DNA of 28,162 bases. Source: Micavibrio sp. UBA5703 (GTDB lineage: Bacteria > Pseudomonadota > Alphaproteobacteria > Micavibrionales > Micavibrionaceae). The stretch covers positions 911-29,072 of the forward strand of contig DIHF01000046.1 of the NCBI GenBank assembly GCA_002420015.1, in the 5' to 3' direction. The notes beneath the pieces were generated by a model. The model saw only the letters and a list, made by a program, of their open reading frames with translations, was not told where the DNA came from and did no database searches. How positions within the stretch are numbered: the stretch's first letter is position 1; each line of letters starts with the position of its first letter. The position numbers and the translations under genes were made by a program. Shown one piece after another: positions 14,215 through 22,610 of the stretch.

Positions 14215-15330
14215 ATGAAGAAGTTCGAAAAGAAATGTAAAATAAGGCTTGCGCTTTTGGCCGGGGCAGCGGTTTTCGCCACGGGCGCGGCAGCGGGCGG
14301 CGCAGTGGCAAGGGCTGAAACCTTTGATCCCTCGCTTCATGGGCTGGTGCTGTTTGAGCTGGAAGACGACTGGGCTTATGAATCCGACGATGAGGATTCG
14401 GAAGTCAATACCGTCACGGCGACCATAGAGCCTTACTTCATATTGTCGCTGACCGAAGGTTTCGCCATTGAGACGCAGCTTGTTTTCGAGCAAGTTGAGG
14501 ACCCGGAGGCCGGAGAGGATACGGAGTTCGACAATCATGGGCTTTATGTTGAGAGTATACTGGCCTCCTACACGGGCGATAATTTCAGGGTGTTCGCCGG
14601 AAAGTTCGGTCCGACCTTCGGCACGGCGTGGGATCTGGCGCCCGGCGTTTACGGCACCGATTTTGCGGAGGATTACGAACTGTCGGAGAAAATCGGTTTC
14701 GGTGCCAGCTACACGCTGGATGGCGGGGAGGCGGGTTCCCACACCCTTACGGCCAATACGTTCTTTGCGGACACAACCTTTTTGTCGGGGTCGACTCTGC
14801 ATGGTCGCGGCGATCTTGAGGAGGAAGATGGCGGAATCAGCAACACCGAGGATTTCTCTTCCTATTCCGTCACGCTGGACAGCGAAAGCGTCGCGGGAAT
14901 CGAGGGGCTGAACACGCATTTAGGTTACCGCAGTCAGTCCGAAGGCGACGCGGACGTGGATCTTGACCGCGAAACAGGTTACGTGGTCGGTGCAAACTAC
15001 ACCTTCCCGATCTGCGACAACGTCGATGCGACGGCGCTGGTTGAGTGGGCGGGCATCCGTGACTCGGAAGGCGGCGACGACGATGTCGATTACTATACAG
15101 GGGGGTTGTCTTTTGCGCTGTATGACAACTGGAATGTAGCGCTTTCCCATACTTCGCGGAATACGGACGTGCAGGGCGGCGACGATGTGGATGACCATAT
15201 CTCACAGGTTTCAGTTGGCTACGCGTTCGATAACGGCATTACGCTCGATGTCGGTTATAACCACGTTGAGGAATCAGATGTCGGGACGGACACCGTGGGT
15301 GCGCTGCTCGGCTATGTGTTTGAGTTTTAG
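14215..15330 (+). CDS. Outer-membrane beta-barrel porin
   Basis: A 371-residue protein with a signal peptide (MKKFEKKCKIRL, hydrophobic Ala/Gly stretch, cleavage after A-R-A before E-T-F-D, about residue 35). The mature protein is very acidic, with alternating amphipathic strands (F-R-V-F-A-G-K-F-G, Y-Y-T-G-G-L-S-F-A-L) and the terminal Phe (Y-V-F-E-F) expected for BAM-inserted barrels. It resembles alphaproteobacterial general porins in size and in the G-K-F segment. ATG 14215 is preferred over a TTG 12 bases upstream because GGGG lies before it and the signal peptide begins there. The substrate is unknown. The divergent control region with the small secreted gene holds ATACC/GGTAT and ACCAA/TTGGT inverted arms at 14112-14130. 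Confidence 0.88.
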   Translation: MKKFEKKCKIRLALLAGAAVFATGAAAGGAVARAETFDPSLHGLVLFELEDDWAYESDDEDSEVNTVTATIEPYFILSLTEGFAIETQLVFEQVEDPEAGEDTEFDNHGLYVESILASYTGDNFRVFAGKFGPTFGTAWDLAPGVYGTDFAEDYELSEKIGFGASYTLDGGEAGSHTLTANTFFADTTFLSGSTLHGRGDLEEEDGGISNTEDFSSYSVTLDSESVAGIEGLNTHLGYRSQSEGDADVDLDRETGYVVGANYTFPICDNVDATALVEWAGIRDSEGGDDDVDYYTGGLSFALYDNWNVALSHTSRNTDVQGGDDVDDHISQVSVGYAFDNGITLDVGYNHVEESDVGTDTVGALLGYVFEF

Positions 15331-15369
15331 AAGTAGATTATTAGAGTATAATCCAGGAAGGATTGAAAA

Positions 15370-17040
15370 ATGAAAATCGGCACCAAGGTTCTCCTTAGTA
15401 ATATCGCCTTTATTCTGGTTGTTGCGGTGATGGGCAGCATATCCGCCTATCAGATGTATATTTTGGATAAAGTTTTCAATGACTCGCAAAAAATTTCCGG
15501 TGCTCTGCGCAATCAGGTCGAAGCCGACATGATGCATGACGGCCTGCGGGCGGACGTGCTTTATGCGCTCAAGCTTGTGCATGACGAGGAGTATAACGGC
15601 AAAGATGAGGCTATCGCCAGCACGCAGGAACATGTCGAGAACTTTAACCGTCTTATCGACGAGGTTGCAAAGGCAAATATTTCAGATGCCGTCAACGAAC
15701 AGCTTGCGAAGTTAAAGGAGCCTCTGGAGCGCTACACCAAAAGTGCGGACCGTATTACGAAGGAAGTTTTTGTGAACCCGCTCGGCGCCAAGGAGGCGTA
15801 TGCGTCGTTTGAACAGGATTTTGAGTACCTTGAAGGTGCGATGGGCGATTTTTCGACGGTGATCGAGGCGGAATTCGATAGAATCACCCATCAGGTCGAG
15901 GAACAGGAAAAGCAGATCATGGGGATGGTATCGGCTGCGGTCGTGTTTTCGCTGCTGGTGGCTTTTTTAAGCTGGTTCACTTCGCGGACGGGAATTGTCA
16001 AACCCATCGGTGCGATGACCGGGGTCATGGAGGCGCTGTCGAAAGGAAATCTGAATATCGAGGTGCCGTATAAAGACAAGAAAGATGAAGTCGGCCTGAT
16101 GGCGCAGACGGTAAATGTTTTTAAGGCTAATGCCGCAGAAACAGAGAGAATGCGAAAAGATCAGGAATTGCAGAAACAGCGTTCCGAAGAGGACAAGCGC
16201 AGGACGATGAATGACCTGGCGACCTCTTTTGAGCGCGAGGTCAGCGGCGTTATTAACGCGGTTTCGGCTGCGGCGACGGAGATGGAAGCCACGGCACAGT
16301 CCATGGCGGCAAATTCCACGCAGACGAGTGAAAAGGCCAATGTCGTTGCTTCTGCTGCCGAGGATGCGTCATCGAACGTCAATTCCGTTGCCAGCGCTTC
16401 GGAGGAGCTTTCGGCGTCCATCAACGAAATCAGCGCTCAGGTTTCACAATCCACCCGGGTTGCCAACGAAGCAAAAGACAAGGCGCGCGCGACATCCGAC
16501 CGCGTTCAGGGTCTGGTTGCGGCGGCCAACCGCATCGGCGAAGTGGTGGTTTTGATTTCGGATATCGCCGAGCAGACCAATCTTCTGGCGCTTAACGCCA
16601 CGATCGAGGCGGCCCGCGCCGGGGATGCCGGCAAGGGGTTTGCCGTCGTCGCCAGCGAGGTAAAGTCTCTGGCCACGGAAACGGCAAAAGCCACGGATGA
16701 AATTTCGGCGCAAATTTCCGGCATTCAGAATGCTACGAAGCAATCGAGCGATGCGATACGCGATATTTTGGCTGTGATCGAACGTATCGACGAAATTTCC
16801 GGCACGGTCGCCGCCGCCGTCGAGGAACAGGGCGCGGCAACGCAGGAAATCGCGCGCAACGTCCAGCGCGCCTCGCAGGGTACCAGCGGCGTGACCAGGA
16901 ACATTATTGAGGTCACGCAGGCGGCATCCGAAACGGGCCAGTCGGCCTCAATGGTTCTGGATGCGGCGCGGGAACTTGCCAAACAATCAACCGTCCTCAA
17001 TGACACGGTCCACGGGTTCATCAGCCGCGTCAGGGCTTAG
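15370..17040 (+). CDS. Methyl-accepting chemotaxis protein
   Basis: A 556-residue chemoreceptor: membrane helix 1 (about 7-28), a mostly helical periplasmic ligand domain (about 30-180), membrane helix 2 (about 184-205), HAMP (about 205-260), then the cytoplasmic coiled coil. The signalling tip is intact, IAEQTNLLALNATIEAARAG at about 399-418, followed by G-K-G-F-A-V-V-A-S-E-V. It senses an unknown ligand and controls CheA kinase activity. AGGAAGG precedes ATG 15370. No C-terminal CheB/CheR pentapeptide is seen. The gene stands alone with no che genes nearby, so it feeds a pathway encoded elsewhere. Confidence 0.96.
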   Translation: MKIGTKVLLSNIAFILVVAVMGSISAYQMYILDKVFNDSQKISGALRNQVEADMMHDGLRADVLYALKLVHDEEYNGKDEAIASTQEHVENFNRLIDEVAKANISDAVNEQLAKLKEPLERYTKSADRITKEVFVNPLGAKEAYASFEQDFEYLEGAMGDFSTVIEAEFDRITHQVEEQEKQIMGMVSAAVVFSLLVAFLSWFTSRTGIVKPIGAMTGVMEALSKGNLNIEVPYKDKKDEVGLMAQTVNVFKANAAETERMRKDQELQKQRSEEDKRRTMNDLATSFEREVSGVINAVSAAATEMEATAQSMAANSTQTSEKANVVASAAEDASSNVNSVASASEELSASINEISAQVSQSTRVANEAKDKARATSDRVQGLVAAANRIGEVVVLISDIAEQTNLLALNATIEAARAGDAGKGFAVVASEVKSLATETAKATDEISAQISGIQNATKQSSDAIRDILAVIERIDEISGTVAAAVEEQGAATQEIARNVQRASQGTSGVTRNIIEVTQAASETGQSASMVLDAARELAKQSTVLNDTVHGFISRVRA

Positions 17041-17059
17041 GGGGTTCCCCGGGCTTAGT

Positions 17060-17154
17060 GTTCCGGCATTGCAAGTCTGAAAGTTTCATTTTCGGGTATC
17101 TCCTTTTCGCATGTACCCGAATACCCGAAAATGTACCTGAAAACATGCCGGAAC
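17060..17154. repeat. Long two-part stem-loop downstream of the chemoreceptor gene
   Basis: Outer arms GTTCCGGCAT (17060-17069) and ATGCCGGAAC (17145-17154) are perfect 10-mers. Inner arms CATTTTCGGGTA (17087-17098) and TACCCGAAAATG (17122-17133) are perfect 12-mers. A further GTACCCGAA copy lies in the loop near 17113, giving an alternative pairing. There is no T-run, so a simple terminator is unlikely. Confidence 0.75.
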
Positions 17155-17254
17155 TGGTTAAATCCCTTTGGGCTTTCTCGGAATAAAAATCCTTGAAAGT
17201 CTACGGATTCATTAATGTTTTAGGATTGTATGGGATTTTTTGGGTAGAAGATAC

Positions 17255-17329
<75 letters not shown>

Positions 17330-17349
17330 ACAGTCGGCAGGGAGGATTA

Positions 17350-18330
17350 TTAAAGGATTGCCGGGCCGGATTCCAGCTTTTTTTCGTCCTTTTTATCTGC
17401 TTTATTGCTTTCGTCATGCCAATCCTTCGATCCGATCGCCGTATCCCCCACGCCCCACATGGCGTTGGACAGGGCAAAACTATACTGCCCGGTGGCCGCA
17501 GCGGCGGCTCCTGTTGCTACGCGCCAGGGCAGGCGTGCCCACATGCTGGTCAGCAAAGGCTTGCCGTTCCTTGTGGATTCGGGGATGTAGCGCAAGATCG
17601 TCCGTTTCGCTAAAGCATCAATCTTCTGAATGGGCGCATCGACGTAGCGGGTGAAAAGTCTGGAAAGGCTGCCTTTAACCGGATGGGTGAGCTTTTCGCT
17701 CCAGGTGCCTTCGTGTTGGGCGTTATCCTTAAAGGCGGCCGTATCAATGATGCCGCCCGTATACATCTGCAGGCTGGCCGCGGTGACGTAAAGCCCGGAG
17801 GTGGCTGCCAGCGTATCAAGCAAAAACTTTGTGTTCAGTGCCGTATCCGGCGAAAGCAGGTTACTTGCACCGTACGTGCTAAAGCATACCCCGCCAAATG
17901 CTATTGCCAGCCCCCCGGCCTTCAGGAAAAACGGGTTCTCGGCGCAAAAGCGCAGCAGCGACGACCCGACAACAAAGGAGGAAGCAGAGGTTGTAATCCA
18001 GCTCGCGTCATTGGTGAGGGTGTAGGCGAGGATTCCCGCCGCCGTCAAGGCAGTGCCGGTATCGATGGCGTTGAGCGTGCCGGTGCCGCTGCCCAGTTTT
18101 TGCGAGGCCGAACGTAGGGCCGGCGCGGCGACAACCACGCTGCCGATCAAAAGGGCCGCCGTGGCATCGGGATAAGAAGCTGCGAGCGTTGAAGCGTCTT
18201 GTGTCGCCGTATCGTGCAGGAATTTTTCGTAGCCGCCGCTGCCCGCAATAGAGGCATTGATGTTGCCAAGCTCATAGGCCCAGAACTGGATCTCCATGGC
18301 GTGCTTTTTGAACGCAGTTTTAAAACTCAT
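17350..18330 (-). CDS. Hypothetical multi-pass membrane protein
   Basis: A 326-residue protein, Ala/Thr/Ser-rich, with several moderately hydrophobic segments (about 57-72, 92-106, 115-128, 136-155 and 170-190), then a more charged region (about 205-260), one more possible helix near 270-290, and a Lys/Asp/Glu-rich tail. An early aromatic motif I-Q-F-W-A-Y-E-L-G is present. The ATG at 18330 has no strong ribosome binding site. It sits between tRNA-Cys (divergent) and tRNA-Asn (same strand, downstream). I do not recognise the family. Confidence 0.72.
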   Translation of the reverse strand: MSFKTAFKKHAMEIQFWAYELGNINASIAGSGGYEKFLHDTATQDASTLAASYPDATAALLIGSVVVAAPALRSASQKLGSGTGTLNAIDTGTALTAAGILAYTLTNDASWITTSASSFVVGSSLLRFCAENPFFLKAGGLAIAFGGVCFSTYGASNLLSPDTALNTKFLLDTLAATSGLYVTAASLQMYTGGIIDTAAFKDNAQHEGTWSEKLTHPVKGSLSRLFTRYVDAPIQKIDALAKRTILRYIPESTRNGKPLLTSMWARLPWRVATGAAAAATGQYSFALSNAMWGVGDTAIGSKDWHDESNKADKKDEKKLESGPAIL

Positions 18331-18423
18331 GGCTCGTCGTCTAGCATAAGGTAAAACTTATGTCAAAACCTCAATATAAGACGTTGACTTGCAAAGCCTC
18401 TATCACTTATTGATCTAGGCGGC

Positions 18424-18497
18424 GGCGCGGTGGCAGAATGGTCATGCAGAGGTTTGCAAAACCTTGTACGCCGGTTCGATTCCGGCCCGTGCCTCCA
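18424..18497 (+). tRNA. tRNA-Cys (anticodon GCA), CCA encoded
   Basis: A complete 74-base cloverleaf. The acceptor stem is GGCGCGG/CCGTGCC (one G-T pair) with discriminator T, the anticodon stem AGGTT/AACCT with anticodon GCA, and the T-arm GCCGGTTCGATTCCGGC. CCA is encoded. It is followed by a perfect CCTCTGGCCAGAGG palindrome (18560-18573) before the methyltransferase gene. Confidence 0.97.
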
Positions 18498-18629
18498 GCT
18501 TTCCCCACCATATGCATTTCGGAAGGCCCGGAATGCGAACCGGGCATACAACCCTTAAGCCTCTGGCCAGAGGGGTGAAATTGCTGTATCTATAGTGGGT
18601 CGTTAACGGTTTTCACCGGAGTTTTCCTT

Positions 18630-19292
18630 ATGTTCAGTTTCCAGCAGGCGCGCACGAATATGGTCGATTGCCAGATACACACGTCCGGTGTCGTGTCCGA
18701 GGCGGTTCTGGCCGCGTTTGAAAGCGTGCCGCGCGAATTGTTCGTGCCAAAAAACCTCCAGAAGGTTGCTTATACGGACGAAGATATTTCCATGGGCGAG
18801 GGGCGCTTTTTGCTTGAACCCGCCGTTCACGCCAAGATGGTGCAGGCTGCAGCTCTTAAGCCGACGGATGTGGTGCTGGATATCGGCTGCGGCACGGGGT
18901 ACTCGGCAGCTATTTTGTCCGGCATGGTCACAACCGTCGTTGCGGTTGAGGAATGCCAGAAATGGCTCCAGACCGCCGAAAAAGTCTGGCAGGATTTGGG
19001 GGTTTGCAATGTGGTTTCGTTTAACGGCAAGCTGACCAAGGGAAGCCCGGAACATGCACCGTTCGATGCTATTTTCATCAATGGGGCTGTGGCTGAGATT
19101 CCAGAGAATATCGTGGCGCAGCTTGCGCCGGACGGAAGGCTTGTGACCGTCCTCAAGGCGCCGGATGAAACGATGGGCCGCGCCGTCGTCGTCCAAAGCC
19201 TTGGCGCGGGCCAGTTTTCATCGTATAATCTTTTCAGCGCGGGTTCACCTTACCTGCCGGGTTTTGCGCCCAAGCCTGCCTTTACGTTTTAA
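18630..19292 (+). CDS. Protein-L-isoaspartate O-methyltransferase-like SAM methyltransferase
   Basis: A 220-residue SAM-dependent methyltransferase of the Pcm (PIMT) family. N-terminal V-P-R-E-L-F-V-P (33-40) and the SAM motif VVLDIGCGTGYSAA (81-94) fit the family. Genuine repair enzymes carry a G-Q-T-I-S-Q-P-type segment; here the matching place reads GEGRFLLEP, without that Ser/Gln. This divergent form, next to tolC, may not repair isoaspartate. It starts at ATG 18630 with GGAG upstream and ends 24 bases before tolC, so the two are probably co-transcribed. The family is certain; substrate is uncertain. Confidence 0.88.
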   Translation: MFSFQQARTNMVDCQIHTSGVVSEAVLAAFESVPRELFVPKNLQKVAYTDEDISMGEGRFLLEPAVHAKMVQAAALKPTDVVLDIGCGTGYSAAILSGMVTTVVAVEECQKWLQTAEKVWQDLGVCNVVSFNGKLTKGSPEHAPFDAIFINGAVAEIPENIVAQLAPDGRLVTVLKAPDETMGRAVVVQSLGAGQFSSYNLFSAGSPYLPGFAPKPAFTF

Positions 19293-19316
19293 CGTTTCAT
19301 CGTTTGCGGTTTTTTC

Positions 19317-20936
19317 ATGTTCCTTCTGCTCAGACGGAAGATAGTTGTCATTCCGGTTTGCCTTGCGCTGACGGCTTTGATGCCGCTTGTGGCGCGTGCG
19401 CTTGAGCCTGCGCATAAAAAGCCGATGTTTGAGAGTGAATATTCGCCCCCGCAACCGCCGCAGGAGGAGGGGAGCCGCGACGAAGTGCCCGCAACCCCGG
19501 CGGTTAAAGAACACGTACCTCCCGCGCCGGAGCAGCCTATTGAACCTCCGCAAGCTATGGTAGCGCCTCAGCCCGAGCCACAGCAAACATCGCCCGCGCC
19601 GGAGAAAAAGCAGGATGAGGAAATTCTGGGGCTTGGTGATGTCTTGCGCCGGGCATATCTGGGTAATCCGACATTGCTGGCGGCGCGCCAGGAGTTAAAG
19701 GCCACGCATGAATTGCTGCCGCAGGCAACGGCGGGGTGGAAGCCGACAGCATCGGCCAATGCCGGCGTTACGATGACCGAGGTTGAGGGCAGTTTCTTTG
19801 GTGGCGACGATGCCGATGGTTCGACGGCCAAGGATGTGGGGTTGGAGTTGGATCAGCCGCTTTATCGCGGCGGCCGCACGCTGGCGCAGACATCGGCGGC
19901 GCGGCATACCATCGCCGCAAGGCAGACGGCGCTCTCGGCGCTGGAGCAGGATATTCTGCGCGAGGCCGCTGCGGCTTACATGGATGTCATGCGCGATCAG
20001 GCTTTGCTGGATTTAAGCGAGAACAACAGGACTGTTATCGCCCGCCAGCTTGAGGCGACACGCGACCGTTTTTCAGTGGGCGAATTGACGCGCACCGACA
20101 TTTCGCAAGCTGAAGCGCGGCTGGCCCGCGCCGAAGCGGACTCTATCACCGCACGCGGCAATTTGCGTAGATCGCAGGCGATTTTCGAGCAGGTTACGGG
20201 CATGCCGCCGGGAAGGCTGGCTGAGCCTTCGGTCATGATTTCAGGCATACCGGAAACGCTGGACGAGGCGGAGGCGCTGGCGGAGGCGAGCAATCTGCAT
20301 GTTCTGGCCGCTATGCATACCCACAGTGCCGCAGAGGAAGATGTCGATGGCGTATTCGGCGAGTTGCTGCCGCAGGTGGGTTTGTTCAGCAGATGGAACA
20401 GAAGTTATGACCCTTCGCCCGGGCTGGTTGACAAGGAGACGAACCAGTCTATCGGTATTTCCGCATCTATTCCTTTGTATGAGGCCGGGGCTGTACGCTC
20501 GCGTGTACGTCAGGCCAAGCTCACGGCCAATCAGAGGTACATACAAATTCTTGAGGCGCGCCGCGAAGCGCGCAAGCAGGCTGTGAGCGACTGGGAATCC
20601 TTACAGGCCGCCCGTGCTGAAATTACTTCCCGCACCGCGCAGGTCGAAGCTTCGGGTGTGGCGCAGGAGGGGGTGAAGATCGAAACGGAAGTGGGACAAC
20701 GCACTATCCTTGAGGCACTCGATGCCGATCAGGAATTGCTCGACGCGCAGGCCGCGCTCATCAGCGCCAAGCGAAATGAAATCGTTGCCGGATTTTCGCT
20801 GGCGGCAACGCTTGGCCTTCTGACGCCGCAAACGCTAGGGTTTCAGGATGACACCATCGACGTGAGCGAAAATCTTGAAAAAGTCAGCGGCATGATTCTC
20901 GACATGGATGTGGATAGGGTGGGTGCCCCCGACTAA
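19317..20936 (+). CDS. tolC: TolC-family outer-membrane channel protein
   Basis: TolC-type proteins form the outer-membrane tunnel for type I secretion and multidrug efflux. This 539-residue protein has a signal peptide (to about 28, ending V-A-R-A), then a Pro/Glu/Gln-rich segment of about 70 residues (about 30-100), then two outer-membrane efflux repeats with long helices (about 105-310 and 325-500). Typical marks are L-D-Q-P-L-Y-R-G-G-R-T, the repeat-two I-P-L-Y-E-A-G counterpart, and G-Q-R-T-I-L-E-A-L-D-A-D-Q-E-L near the end. The Pro-rich insertion explains the length above the usual 450-500. No partner ABC exporter or adaptor gene lies in this window. It is followed by popZ, as in other alphaproteobacteria. 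Confidence 0.92.
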   Translation: MFLLLRRKIVVIPVCLALTALMPLVARALEPAHKKPMFESEYSPPQPPQEEGSRDEVPATPAVKEHVPPAPEQPIEPPQAMVAPQPEPQQTSPAPEKKQDEEILGLGDVLRRAYLGNPTLLAARQELKATHELLPQATAGWKPTASANAGVTMTEVEGSFFGGDDADGSTAKDVGLELDQPLYRGGRTLAQTSAARHTIAARQTALSALEQDILREAAAAYMDVMRDQALLDLSENNRTVIARQLEATRDRFSVGELTRTDISQAEARLARAEADSITARGNLRRSQAIFEQVTGMPPGRLAEPSVMISGIPETLDEAEALAEASNLHVLAAMHTHSAAEEDVDGVFGELLPQVGLFSRWNRSYDPSPGLVDKETNQSIGISASIPLYEAGAVRSRVRQAKLTANQRYIQILEARREARKQAVSDWESLQAARAEITSRTAQVEASGVAQEGVKIETEVGQRTILEALDADQELLDAQAALISAKRNEIVAGFSLAATLGLLTPQTLGFQDDTIDVSENLEKVSGMILDMDVDRVGAPD

Positions 20937-21020
20937 TCCCTCTTTGACAAGGGGGGTGCAATGTAAGAAACTGATTCAGCTATGACTCTTTTCGCGATTC
21001 CAGGGGAACTTTTTTCGTAA

Positions 21021-21551
21021 ATGGTTGCAGGAAGCAAAAATGAAGAGGAACCCTCAATCGAGGAGATTTTGTCCTCGATCAGGCAGATCATTTCCGATGA
21101 TGACGCGGCTGCTGATCCGTCTCCACCACCCCCGCCGCCAGCGCCTGCAAAAGAAGAGTCTGTCGATGCTATTGAGCTGACGCAGAGGGTAGAGCCTGAG
21201 CGCAAGGCGGCTCCACCACCACCACCACCGCCTCCTCCCCCCCCGCCACCGCCCCCTCCGAAAGAGGAACCGAAGCGCCGCGAGGAAGTGGTTGTCGATC
21301 TGCGCGAGCCGGAAGAAGATATGGATTCCATCCTGACCGAGACCGCGGAAAATGCGGCTCTCGAAGCGTTTACCGAATTGGCCGCCAAAGTAGCCGTTGA
21401 GACGGGCGGTGTTACTGTGGAACAGATCGTCCGCGAAACCGTGCGGCCGCTGGTGCGCGACTGGGTCGATAAACACCTGCCGCCGATGGTCGAGCGCCTG
21501 TTGCAAAGAGAGCTCGAAAAAATCACCGAACAGGCTATGGGCGAGCATTAG
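21021..21551 (+). CDS. popZ: PopZ / DUF2497 polar organising protein
   Basis: PopZ forms the polar matrix that anchors ParB-parS and cell-cycle regulators in alphaproteobacteria. This 176-residue protein has the N-terminal helix EPSIEEILSSIRQIISDDD (about 10-28), a disordered Pro/Glu-rich middle, and the conserved C-terminal oligomerisation region (about 108-170, containing E-Q-I-V-R-E-T-V-R-P-L-V-R-D-W and L-P-P-M-V-E-R-L-L). The middle contains an uninterrupted run of 16 prolines (codons from 21212 to 21259) and a shorter run earlier. Such a run should need EF-P during translation. Position after tolC is conserved in the class; valS, the frequent next gene, is absent here. Confidence 0.9.
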   Translation: MVAGSKNEEEPSIEEILSSIRQIISDDDAAADPSPPPPPPAPAKEESVDAIELTQRVEPERKAAPPPPPPPPPPPPPPPPKEEPKRREEVVVDLREPEEDMDSILTETAENAALEAFTELAAKVAVETGGVTVEQIVRETVRPLVRDWVDKHLPPMVERLLQRELEKITEQAMGEH

Positions 21552-21623
21552 TTTTTCACCCGCTTTAATTTGACAGAATGTTTGTCTGTGTGCTAGCCAT
21601 CGTCCTTCTTGAGGAGAGTTGGT

Positions 21624-22496
21624 TTGAGTAAGCTTTTGCCTGACAAACGTGAGCCGACCCATAAGATACAAAACAGGGATGGTCACGAACTTGCAGTATG
21701 GGTTGACGAGGTGCCGGACAGCCGTAGTGTTTTTTACGGCCAGCATGGCATGTTTGAGGGCGCCCTCGCACACATCAATCAGAAAGCGGCAGAGGCCTTG
21801 CAGGTTTCTGGTTTTTCTACGGTTTTTTTTGATGCCGCCAATCACGGAAATTACAGTGGGGGCAAGGCGGAAAATCTAACGTGGGATTCTCATTTCGCTG
21901 ATCTTGATACGGTTATTGAATGGGGGCAGCGTCAGGAGTGGGCCAGTCCTAGATACGGCCTTTATGGACGCAGTCTGGGAGCTACTTCGGCGTTTTGGCA
22001 CGCGGCGCATAATCCGGAAAAAGTGGAGGTGGTGATCGGTCTGACCGTTCCGGTGTCAGGTGAAAAGCTATGGTCTGCATTTGACCGGGCGACAAATGGC
22101 GGGTGGAAAAAGTATCGTGTGTTACTATCAAGGAACTCTGTAAACGGAAAGCATATCGATATCGTTTTTGACAGTGAGGGCAAATCACACAAATACAATT
22201 TGCTGGACCATGCACATAAGATCACGGGGCCTGTGTTATTAATGGCGGGTACGGAAGACAAGTATGTAGGTATTGGCGATATTGAGGAATTATTCTCGAA
22301 AATTCCTCACCATGACAAGGAAAAGGTCATCATGCAGGGGCAGGATCATTTTATGCTTAAAGACAGGCGTAACTTCCCGCTCGGAGAGGCGAATGAGGAG
22401 GCGCTGTCTTTTATCTGCAATTCTATCCAGCGATGGCTTGAGAAGATAAAAATGAATGGGCAGGCGTTTGCCCCATCCCGGCCTTCGCCGGGATGA
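21624..22496 (+). CDS. Alpha/beta hydrolase
   Basis: A 290-residue alpha/beta-hydrolase-fold protein. The nucleophile elbow is YGRSLGA (G-x-S-x-G type), with later G-T-E-D-K-Y-V giving the likely acid and G-Q-D-H-F-M-L the catalytic His, in the correct order. The oxyanion region is near Y-G-Q-H-G-M-F. There is no signal peptide, so it is cytoplasmic. The start is read as TTG 21624 (MSKLLPDKR) because GAGGAG lies 7 bases upstream; an earlier TTG at 21609 would overlap that site. Base composition is more AT-rich than the flanks. The last residues (P-S-R-P-S-P-G) and the stop are supplied by a palindromic repeat. Substrate unknown. Confidence 0.83.
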   Translation: MSKLLPDKREPTHKIQNRDGHELAVWVDEVPDSRSVFYGQHGMFEGALAHINQKAAEALQVSGFSTVFFDAANHGNYSGGKAENLTWDSHFADLDTVIEWGQRQEWASPRYGLYGRSLGATSAFWHAAHNPEKVEVVIGLTVPVSGEKLWSAFDRATNGGWKKYRVLLSRNSVNGKHIDIVFDSEGKSHKYNLLDHAHKITGPVLLMAGTEDKYVGIGDIEELFSKIPHHDKEKVIMQGQDHFMLKDRRNFPLGEANEEALSFICNSIQRWLEKIKMNGQAFAPSRPSPG

Positions 22497-22552
22497 CACC
22501 GATGTGGGGCTGACACCGGAAGTCGGGCTTGATCCCGGGTATCCGGCGCTAT
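22474..22552. repeat. Palindromic repeat overlapping the hydrolase gene end
   Basis: CATCCCGGC (22474-22482) and GCCGGGATG (22487-22495) form a perfect 9-bp stem over CTTC. A degenerate partner follows (GATCCCGGGTATCC near 22531-22544). It is the same GTCAT/ATGAC-type family as the elements at 7300, 11228 and 26045. It lies between the hydrolase and proS and may act as a transcript end. Confidence 0.65.
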
Positions 22553-22610
22553 AGAGTGCTTTTGTGCGCGGCACAAGTGTTTCTATAATAACTTAGATCA
22601 GCAAGAGTTC

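Noticed and set aside
20937..20965. Possible terminator after tolC (CCCTC...GAGGG-like bases)
   Set aside because: The stem is short with mismatches and has no T-run on the plus strand.
21054..21845. 263-codon open frame on the minus strand with Gly/Arg/Trp-rich tract
   Set aside because: Antisense to popZ and the hydrolase; the tract is simply the proline run read backwards.
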